From positions 1 through 5,568 of the forward strand of contig JAFVEU010000067.1 of NCBI GenBank assembly GCA_017475845.1: DNA of 5,568 nt, given 5' to 3'. A model generated the notes under the pieces. That model saw nothing but the letters and a program-made list of their open reading frames with translations. It was not told where the DNA came from and did not search any database. The DNA comes from Lachnospiraceae bacterium (GTDB lineage: Bacteria > Bacillota > Clostridia > Lachnospirales > Lachnospiraceae). Below are positions 1 through 5,568 of this stretch, piece by piece; the first letter of the stretch is position 1; the number at the start of each line of letters is the position of its first letter. A program made the position numbers and the translations under genes.

Positions 1-1
1 G

Positions 2-1786
2 CTGGCGGCCCAGCTGGCCGCGGAGTTCCGGGAGTTCTTCCCGGAGAACGCCGTGGGCTACTTCGTGTCCTATTACGATTACTACCAGCCCGAGGCCTAT
101 GTGCCCTCGACGGACACATATATCGAAAAGGATTCATCGGTGAACGACGAGATAGATAAGCTCAGGCTTTCCGCCACCGCTTCCCTTGCGGAGAGAAGGG
201 ATGTGATCGTGGTGGCATCGGTTTCCTGCATATACGGGCTGGGGTCACCGGATGACTACCTTTCCATGATCATTTCCCTGAGACCCGGTCAGGAAAAGGA
301 CAGGGATGATGTGATACATGAGCTGGTGAACATCCAGTATGTACGGAACGACTCGGATTTTCACAGAGGCACCTTTCGGGTCAGGGGTGACGTGCTGGAG
401 ATCTTTCCGGCAGAGGAGGATGAGACTGCCGTAAGGGTTGAATTCTTCGGGGATGAGATAGACAGGATCGTGACCATAGATATCCTTACCGGAGAACCCA
501 GGGAGGAGCTCCGGCAGATATCGATCTTTCCCGCGTCCCATTATGTAATGCCCAAGGACAAGATGGAAGCGGGGATAAAGAGGATACAGGAGGAGCTGGA
601 GGAGAGGGTCGATTATTTCAAGAGTCACGATAAGCTCCTTGAAGCCCAGAGGATAGCGGAGAGGACCAATTTCGACATAGAGATGCTGAGGGAGACCGGA
701 TTCTGCAGCGGTATAGAGAATTACACGGGACCTCTGTCCGGCAGCCCCTATGGGACGCCTCCCACTACTCTTATGGATTTCTTTCCCGATGACTTCCTGA
801 TAATCGCGGACGAGTCCCATATTTCCATACCCCAGATCGGGGGCATGTATAACGGCAATCTTTCCAGAAAGAACACTCTGGTGGATTACGGTTTCAGGCT
901 GCCTTCGGCAAAGGACAACAGGCCCCTTTCCTTTGAGGAATTCGAAGGACATATAAATCAGATGCTCTTTGTATCCGCGACCCCTGCGGATTATGAAGAG
1001 GAACATGAGCTTTTACGGGCAGAGCAGATAATAAGGCCTACGGGACTTATGGATCCGGAGATCACGGTGAAGCCCACCCGGGGACAGATCGACGATCTGG
1101 TGGGGGAGATAAATAAGACCATTGAAGAGAAGAACAAGGTTCTGGTCACCACCCTTACCAAAAAGATGGCGGAGGACCTTACGGATTACCTGAGGGATGT
1201 GGGTATAAGGGTCAGGTATCTCCATTCCGATATCGACACCCTCGAACGGATAGAGATCATAAGGGATATGCGCCTTGACGTATTTGACGTGCTGGTGGGG
1301 ATAAACCTTCTGAGGGAGGGACTTGATATACCGGAGATCGCCCTTGTGGCAGTGCTGGATGCGGATAAGGAGGGATTTCTCCGTTCCGCCACATCACTGA
1401 TACAGACTGTGGGAAGGGCTGCCAGAAATTCATCCGGCAGGGTCATAATGTATGCCGATATGATGACGGATTCCATGAAGACCTGTATCGATGAGACAAA
1501 CAGAAGGCGTGAGATACAGAGGAAATACAATGAAGAGAACGGCATTACTCCCCAGACCATAAAGAAGGCGGTAAGGGACATCATTTCACTCTCAAAGACC
1601 GTGGCAAAGAGTGAATATGAGTTTAAGAAGGATCCGGAATCCATGGATAAGAAGGAGCTGGAGAAGCTTATAAAGCAGGTGGAGAAGAAAATGAAGCAGG
1701 CAGCTGCGGAGCTGGATTTCGAGACTGCCGCCACCCTGAGGGATCACATGCTGGAGCTGAGGAAAAACCTGAACAGCTTTACCTGA
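2..1786 (+). CDS. uvrB: UvrABC excinuclease subunit B, 5'-truncated by the window edge
   Basis: UvrB is the damage-verifying, helicase-like subunit of nucleotide excision repair: it is loaded by UvrA, opens the DNA around the lesion and recruits UvrC. The reading frame is open from base 2 (LAAQL, the end of the usual KTLAAQL motif). A GTG at 53 is an internal Val codon, not the start. The visible 594 residues lack about 68 N-terminal residues, including the Walker A loop, judged against the ~660-residue Bacillus protein. Counting from base 2, I see the tyrosine-rich beta-hairpin (YFVSYYDYYQPEAY, about 20-33), the Walker B motif DESH (270-273, preceded by Ala where Val is common), the SATP motif (325-328), the VGINLLREGLDIPE segment, motif VI QTVGRAARN (468-476) and a C-terminal UVR domain (about 550-586) that contacts UvrC or UvrA. 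The frame is intact to a TGA stop. Expression signals lie outside the window. Confidence 0.97.
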   Translation: MAAQLAAEFREFFPENAVGYFVSYYDYYQPEAYVPSTDTYIEKDSSVNDEIDKLRLSATASLAERRDVIVVASVSCIYGLGSPDDYLSMIISLRPGQEKDRDDVIHELVNIQYVRNDSDFHRGTFRVRGDVLEIFPAEEDETAVRVEFFGDEIDRIVTIDILTGEPREELRQISIFPASHYVMPKDKMEAGIKRIQEELEERVDYFKSHDKLLEAQRIAERTNFDIEMLRETGFCSGIENYTGPLSGSPYGTPPTTLMDFFPDDFLIIADESHISIPQIGGMYNGNLSRKNTLVDYGFRLPSAKDNRPLSFEEFEGHINQMLFVSATPADYEEEHELLRAEQIIRPTGLMDPEITVKPTRGQIDDLVGEINKTIEEKNKVLVTTLTKKMAEDLTDYLRDVGIRVRYLHSDIDTLERIEIIRDMRLDVFDVLVGINLLREGLDIPEIALVAVLDADKEGFLRSATSLIQTVGRAARNSSGRVIMYADMMTDSMKTCIDETNRRREIQRKYNEENGITPQTIKKAVRDIISLSKTVAKSEYEFKKDPESMDKKELEKLIKQVEKKMKQAAAELDFETAATLRDHMLELRKNLNSFT

Positions 1787-1807
1787 AGCCGGCAGCAAAT
1801 TTAAAAG

Positions 1808-1835
1808 TTGACGATTTACCGATTTAAGTTACAAT
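1808..1835 (+). promoter_or_regulatory. Sigma-A/sigma-70-type promoter for the glycosyltransferase gene
   Basis: The -35 box TTGACG (1808-1813) and the -10 box TACAAT (1830-1835) each match consensus at five of six positions and are 16 bp apart. The surrounding gap is clearly more AT-rich than the genes. Transcription would begin near 1842, giving a leader of roughly 48 nt before the ATG at 1890. There is no extended -10 TG. The spacer holds two copies of CGATTTA (1812-1818 and 1820-1826). I see no intrinsic terminator between the uvrB stop and this promoter, so read-through from uvrB is also possible. This is a sequence match only, without experimental support. Confidence 0.72.
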
Positions 1836-1867
1836 AAGACCTTAAGACATGAAAAGAATCTGAAGTG

Positions 1868-1874
1868 AAAGGAG
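1868..1874 (+). promoter_or_regulatory. Shine-Dalgarno site of the glycosyltransferase gene, widely spaced
   Basis: AAAGGAG is a strong match to the 16S rRNA 3' end. It lies 15 nt before the ATG at 1890, longer than the usual 5-10 nt. An in-frame TGA at 1866-1868 rules out a start further upstream in this frame, and no ATG, GTG or TTG lies between the site and 1890 in this frame. The next in-frame start (a GTG inside the VVVPTYNE motif) would cut into the fold, so 1890 remains the best start. Confidence 0.55.
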
Positions 1875-1889
1875 CGGCACAGCCGGATC

Positions 1890-2654
1890 ATGCAGAAGCT
1901 TTCGGTGGTGGTTCCCACCTATAATGAAAAGGGAAATGTGGAAAACCTGGTGCGTCAGGTGGATGATGCCCTGCAGGGCATAGATCATGAGATCGTATTT
2001 GTGGATGACAGTACGGATGAGACTCCGGAGATCCTTGAAAGGCTTTCAAAGGAAAACCCCAATGTGAGCTATGAACACAGAGTGGGGGAGACGGGACTGG
2101 CAACGGCCGTCATAAGGGGCTTCCGTATAGCGAAGGGAGATGTCCTGGCCTGTATGGATGCGGATCTGCAGCATCCTCCGAAGATACTCCGTCCCATGTA
2201 TGCGGCAATCTTAAGCGGAGCGGATTTCTGTATTCCTTCCAGGCTCATTCCCGGCGGGGATGACGGGGGACTTAATCTCTACAGGAAATTTGTTTCCGGA
2301 ACGGCAAGATGGATGGGGAAGATACTTCTCCCCTGCTTAAGGAAGGTAAGCGATCCCACCAGCGGACTCTTTATGTTCAGGAAGGAATGCATAGACAATG
2401 CGGATCTGAAGCCCGTGGGCTGGAAGATAATGGTGGAGGTGCTGGCTATGAGCGAATACAGTACCATAGTTGAGATACCCTATGCTTTCCAGAACAGGGA
2501 GAGCGGTGAATCCAAGCTCAGCGGTAAGGTTACCATGCAGTATATAGAGCAGCTTTTCGGTCTCATGAAGCGTGCCACCAAGAGAAAGGGTATCACGGTC
2601 ATCAGGTGGAGCAGTGACTATACGGACAATATGGTGAAGAAATACATCGGATGA
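1890..2654 (+). CDS. Family 2 glycosyltransferase, dolichol/polyprenyl-phosphate mannosyltransferase (DPM1) type
   Basis: This GT-A-fold enzyme probably transfers a hexose from a nucleotide sugar (GDP-mannose in characterised relatives) to a polyprenyl phosphate at the cytoplasmic membrane. The 254 residues show the nucleotide-binding start VVVPTYNE (6-13), the acidic VDDSTDET (38-45), the metal-binding DAD followed by LQHPP (90-97), an Arg in PSR (118), YRK (131-133), DPTSGLFMFRK (155-165), GWKI (177-180) and the acceptor-loop motif NRESGESKLSGK (202-213). These match the order of motifs in archaeal and eukaryotic dolichol-phosphate mannose synthases. The protein ends soon after the catalytic domain in a basic tail, with no hydrophobic membrane segments, as in human DPM1 and unlike versions with a C-terminal membrane domain. 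Donor sugar and acceptor cannot be read from sequence; polyprenyl-phosphate glucose or another sugar is possible. It has its own promoter, and uvrA follows 59 bp downstream. I cannot assign a gene symbol. Confidence 0.9.
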   Translation: MQKLSVVVPTYNEKGNVENLVRQVDDALQGIDHEIVFVDDSTDETPEILERLSKENPNVSYEHRVGETGLATAVIRGFRIAKGDVLACMDADLQHPPKILRPMYAAILSGADFCIPSRLIPGGDDGGLNLYRKFVSGTARWMGKILLPCLRKVSDPTSGLFMFRKECIDNADLKPVGWKIMVEVLAMSEYSTIVEIPYAFQNRESGESKLSGKVTMQYIEQLFGLMKRATKRKGITVIRWSSDYTDNMVKKYIG

Positions 2655-2697
2655 CCGGAGCGTAAACACAGACGGAGGAGACTGCTCGGCCCGGGGC

Positions 2698-2702
2698 AAA
2701 GG
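2698..2702 (+). promoter_or_regulatory. Probable weak Shine-Dalgarno site of uvrA
   Basis: AAAGG lies 11 nt before the ATG at 2714 and is the only purine-rich match at workable distance. A stronger GGAGGAG at 2674-2680 is 33 nt upstream of the ATG, too far for ordinary initiation, and no ATG, GTG or TTG follows it at normal spacing in any frame. Confidence 0.4.
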
Positions 2703-2713
2703 TTTACATAACT

Positions 2714-5568
2714 ATGAAAAAACCATTCAGTGAATATATAAGGATCAGGGGCGCCAAGGCCCACAACCTAAAGAGCATAAATATAGATATCCCAAGAAAT
2801 GAGATGATAGTGCTAACAGGGCTTTCCGGTTCAGGAAAGTCCTCACTTGCCTTTGACACTATTTATGCCGAGGGACAGAGGCGGTATATGGAATCCCTGT
2901 CCTCCTATTCCAGACAGTTCCTGGGGCAGATGGAAAAGCCGGAGGTGGAATCCATCGAGGGCCTTCCTCCCGCCATTTCCATTGACCAGAAATCCACCAA
3001 CAGGAATCCCAGATCCACTGTGGGAACGGTAACGGAGATCTATGACTATTTCAGGCTTTTATATGCCAGGGTTGGGGTTCCCCACTGTCCGGTCTGCGGC
3101 AGGGTCATAGAAAAGCAGACAGTTGACCAGATGGCGGACAGGATAATGGAGCTGCCCGAAAAGACGAAGGTACAGCTTCTCTCTCCCGTTGTAAGGGGAA
3201 GAAAGGGAAGACATGAAAAGGTCTTCGAGAGGGCAAAGAAAAGCGGCTACGTCAGGGTAATGGTGGACGGGGACCAGTACGAGCTTTCGGAAGAGATCAA
3301 GCTGGATAAGAACATAAAGCATAACATTGAGATAATCGTGGACCGTCTTGTTATCAAGGAGGGGATAGAGCGAAGGCTCACGGATTCCATAGAAAACGTG
3401 CTCTCCCTTTCCGGAGGGCTTCTGGTGGTGGATATTCCAGGGGAGAAACAGCTTAATTTTTCGGAGAGCTTTTCCTGCCCTGACTGCGGTGTGAGCATAG
3501 AGGAGATAGAGCCCAGGAGCTTTTCCTTCAATAATCCCTTCGGAGCCTGTCCCGACTGCCTCGGACTTGGTTATCACATGGAATTCGACGAGGATCTTAT
3601 GATCCCGGACAAGACCCTTTCCTTTAACGAAGGCTGTGTGCAGGCCATGGGATGGGTGTCCAGCAAGGACGAGGGGAGCTTTTCCCATTCCGTGCTGGAA
3701 GCCATGGCGGAGCGCTACGGCTTTTCCCTGGATACCCCTTATCAGGATATTCCGGAGGAAGCCCGTTATGCCTTTATCCACGGTACCGGCGGCGAGGTCC
3801 TGAAGGTACACTACCAGGGACAGAGATCAAAGGGAGTCTACGACGTGCCCTTTGAGGGTCTTATCAAAAACATGGAGCAGAGGTACAGAGAGACCGGCTC
3901 CGAGTACACTAAAGCAGAATACGAGAAGTATATGAGAGTCAGCCCCTGTGATTCCTGTAAGGGGCAGAGGCTTAAGCCCTCCTCCCTTGCGGTGACGGTG
4001 GGGGATAAGAACATACATGAGGTCACAAGCTTTGCCATAAGGGAGCTCCTTGCTTTCATGGATGGTCTTTCCCTTACGCCCCATAAGCAGCTTATAGGAG
4101 GAAGGATCGTAAAGGAGATAAGGTCCAGGGTACAGTTCCTTATTGATGTGGGGCTGGACTACCTGACCCTTTCCAGAGCCACCGCTTCCCTGTCCGGTGG
4201 GGAAGCCCAGAGGATAAGGCTTGCCACACAGATCGGATCGGGACTGGTGGGAGTGGCCTATATTCTGGATGAGCCCAGTATCGGACTGCATCAGAGGGAT
4301 AACGGAAAGCTTATCGCTTCCCTTAAAAAGCTCAGGGACCTGGGAAATACCCTTATCGTGGTGGAACATGACGAAGAGACCATGAGGGAAGCTGACCGTA
4401 TCATAGATATAGGTCCCGGAGCGGGTATACACGGAGGTGAAGTGGTAGCCGAGGGAACAGTGGAGGATCTTATCAGGGTTCCGGAATCCGTTACCGGAAG
4501 GTATCTGTCGGGAGACCTGGAGATCCCCATGCCTCTAAAGAGGAAAAAGCCCACCGGGTACATAAAGATAGTGGGGGCCAGGGAGAATAACTTAAAGAAT
4601 GTGACGGTGGACATACCTTTAGGGGTCATGACCGTGGTCACCGGGGTATCAGGCTCCGGAAAGTCTTCCCTTATAAATGAAGTGCTCAATAAGAGCCTGT
4701 CCAAAAAGCTTAACCGGGCCTTTACCATTCCCGGAAAGCACGACCGGATAGAGGGGACGGAGCAGCTTGACAAGGTCATAGATATCGACCAGTCCCCCAT
4801 CGGACGGACTCCAAGGAGCAATCCCGCCACATACACCGGAGTGTTTGATATCATAAGAGACCTCTTTGCCGCCACTGTGGATGCAAAGGAAAGAGGATAC
4901 AACAAGGGGCGTTTTTCCTTTAACGTAAAGGGAGGACGCTGCGAAGCATGCAGCGGTAACGGTATCGTAAAGATAGAGATGCATGTCCTGCCGGATGTAT
5001 ATGTGCCCTGCGAGGTCTGTCACGGACAGAGGTACAACAGGGAGACCCTGGACGTGAGATACAAGGGTAAGAATATCTATGAGGTCCTGGATATGAACGT
5101 GGAGGAAGCGCTGAAATTCTTTGAGAACGTGGAATCTGTTAAAAGGAAGATACAGACTCTCTATGATGTGGGCCTGGGATATATAAAGCTGGGGCAGCCC
5201 TCCACGCAGCTTTCCGGCGGCGAGGCTCAGAGGGTGAAGCTGGCCACGGAATTAAGCCGGAGAGGCACGGGAAAAACCATCTACATACTGGATGAGCCCA
5301 CAACAGGACTGCATTTCGAGGATGTGAGAAAGCTCACGGAAATACTCCGGAGACTTTCCGATAACGGGAATACCGTGGTGGTCATCGAGCATAATCTGGA
5401 CGTGATAAAGTGTGCCGACTACATAATCGACATGGGTCCCGAAGGAGGAGACGGGGGAGGCACCGTCGTAGCCGCAGGCACACCGGAGAAGGTGGCCGCT
5501 TCAAAGCAGTCATACACCGGACAGTATATAAAGGAGATGCTGGAAAGAGAAAAAAGCAGAAAAAATAA
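2714..5568 (+). CDS. uvrA: UvrABC excinuclease subunit A, nearly complete, no stop in window
   Basis: UvrA is the dimeric ABC-type ATPase that detects helix distortion and delivers UvrB. I followed the frame codon by codon from the ATG to the window end: 951 codons, uninterrupted. Close to the ~940-957 residues usual for UvrA, so only a few residues are probably missing. Visible in order: Walker A of the first ATPase, GLSGSGKS (36-43); CPVC (125-128); zinc-module cysteine pairs 255/258 and 279/282; CDSC (412-415), which probably pairs with 125/128 in a further zinc site; ABC signature LSGGE (493-497); Walker B LDEP with D519/E520; switch His552; second Walker A GVSGSGKS (644-651); IDIDQSPIGRTPRSNPATYTG region (first part near 4780-4845); zinc finger C743/C746/C766/C769; second LSGGE (833-837); D860/E861 and His893. 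All catalytic and zinc residues I looked for are present. No upstream in-frame ATG, GTG or TTG is near the start, and MKKPFSEYIRIRGAKAHNL fits the family N-terminus. No LexA-type box lies in the preceding gap. Confidence 0.97.
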   Translation, partial: MKKPFSEYIRIRGAKAHNLKSINIDIPRNEMIVLTGLSGSGKSSLAFDTIYAEGQRRYMESLSSYSRQFLGQMEKPEVESIEGLPPAISIDQKSTNRNPRSTVGTVTEIYDYFRLLYARVGVPHCPVCGRVIEKQTVDQMADRIMELPEKTKVQLLSPVVRGRKGRHEKVFERAKKSGYVRVMVDGDQYELSEEIKLDKNIKHNIEIIVDRLVIKEGIERRLTDSIENVLSLSGGLLVVDIPGEKQLNFSESFSCPDCGVSIEEIEPRSFSFNNPFGACPDCLGLGYHMEFDEDLMIPDKTLSFNEGCVQAMGWVSSKDEGSFSHSVLEAMAERYGFSLDTPYQDIPEEARYAFIHGTGGEVLKVHYQGQRSKGVYDVPFEGLIKNMEQRYRETGSEYTKAEYEKYMRVSPCDSCKGQRLKPSSLAVTVGDKNIHEVTSFAIRELLAFMDGLSLTPHKQLIGGRIVKEIRSRVQFLIDVGLDYLTLSRATASLSGGEAQRIRLATQIGSGLVGVAYILDEPSIGLHQRDNGKLIASLKKLRDLGNTLIVVEHDEETMREADRIIDIGPGAGIHGGEVVAEGTVEDLIRVPESVTGRYLSGDLEIPMPLKRKKPTGYIKIVGARENNLKNVTVDIPLGVMTVVTGVSGSGKSSLINEVLNKSLSKKLNRAFTIPGKHDRIEGTEQLDKVIDIDQSPIGRTPRSNPATYTGVFDIIRDLFAATVDAKERGYNKGRFSFNVKGGRCEACSGNGIVKIEMHVLPDVYVPCEVCHGQRYNRETLDVRYKGKNIYEVLDMNVEEALKFFENVESVKRKIQTLYDVGLGYIKLGQPSTQLSGGEAQRVKLATELSRRGTGKTIYILDEPTTGLHFEDVRKLTEILRRLSDNGNTVVVIEHNLDVIKCADYIIDMGPEGGDGGGTVVAAGTPEKVAASKQSYTGQYIKEMLEREKSRKN

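Noticed and set aside
53..55. GTG as the uvrB start codon
   Set aside because: The frame is open upstream to base 2 and encodes the conserved LAAQL...FFPEN segment; this GTG is the Val of the conserved AV-YFVSYYDYY block.
245..1734. Long open frames on the minus strand opposite uvrB (253, 70 and 182 residues)
   Set aside because: They lie wholly antisense to a clearly conserved uvrB, show no recognisable motif, and are explained by the codon bias of the sense gene.
1784..1800. Terminator after uvrB at the GCCGGC palindrome (1788-1793)
   Set aside because: The palindrome has no loop, no longer stem extension and no following T-run, so it cannot form an intrinsic terminator.
2470..2500. TTGAGA at 2470-2475 within the glycosyltransferase gene as an internal uvrA promoter
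   Set aside because: No plausible -10 box follows at a suitable distance.
2655..2740. Promoter or terminator immediately before uvrA
   Set aside because: TTTACA at 2703-2708 has no -10 box at 15-19 bp (TATATA at 2735-2740 is 26 bp away), and the GC-rich stretch near 2684-2697 makes at most a 3-bp hairpin on its own, with no T-run.
2847..3855. Two short plus-strand open frames (2847-3032 and 3652-3855)
   Set aside because: They lie in alternative frames inside the continuous uvrA reading frame, with compositions typical of out-of-frame translation.
3059..5023. Several minus-strand open frames of 73-250 residues opposite uvrA
   Set aside because: They overlap each other and the fully conserved UvrA frame, lack family motifs, and are antisense shadows.

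Overview
The window looks like chromosomal DNA from a Gram-positive, Clostridia-type bacterium; a Lachnospiraceae-like member is my best guess, at low confidence. The reasons are the close resemblance of both Uvr proteins to Firmicutes versions, purine-rich Shine-Dalgarno sites, and heavy use of AGG (Arg) and ATA (Ile) codons in DNA that is only moderately GC-rich. This is a judgement from remembered family sequences, not a database search.

Layout, all genes on the + strand: (1) bases 2-1786, the C-terminal ~90% of uvrB, whose start lies before the window; (2) bases 1787-1889, an AT-rich gap with a convincing sigma-A-type promoter (TTGACG, 16 bp, TACAAT) and a Shine-Dalgarno site; (3) bases 1890-2654, a complete family-2 glycosyltransferase of the dolichol-phosphate-mannose-synthase (DPM1) type without membrane segments; (4) bases 2655-2713, a short gap with no promoter or terminator that I can see; (5) bases 2714 to the window end, uvrA, open for 951 codons with no in-frame stop before the sequence ends.

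UvrA and UvrB act together in nucleotide excision repair. UvrA finds the lesion and loads UvrB; UvrB verifies damage and recruits the UvrC nuclease. The glycosyltransferase has no known repair role; its family transfers a sugar from a nucleotide donor to a polyprenyl phosphate for use at the cell envelope. Its own promoter just after uvrB, and the lack of a visible one before uvrA, suggest that uvrA is transcribed at least partly from the glycosyltransferase promoter, or by read-through from uvrB.

I found no mobile element, CRISPR array, RNA gene or clear new system. The long open frames on the minus strand are shadows of the uvr genes. The points worth a second look are the glycosyltransferase placed between uvrB and uvrA, its promoter architecture, its missing membrane anchor, the unusual ribosome-binding-site spacing, and the A-rich end of uvrA, where a TAA sits one base out of frame at the very last position.
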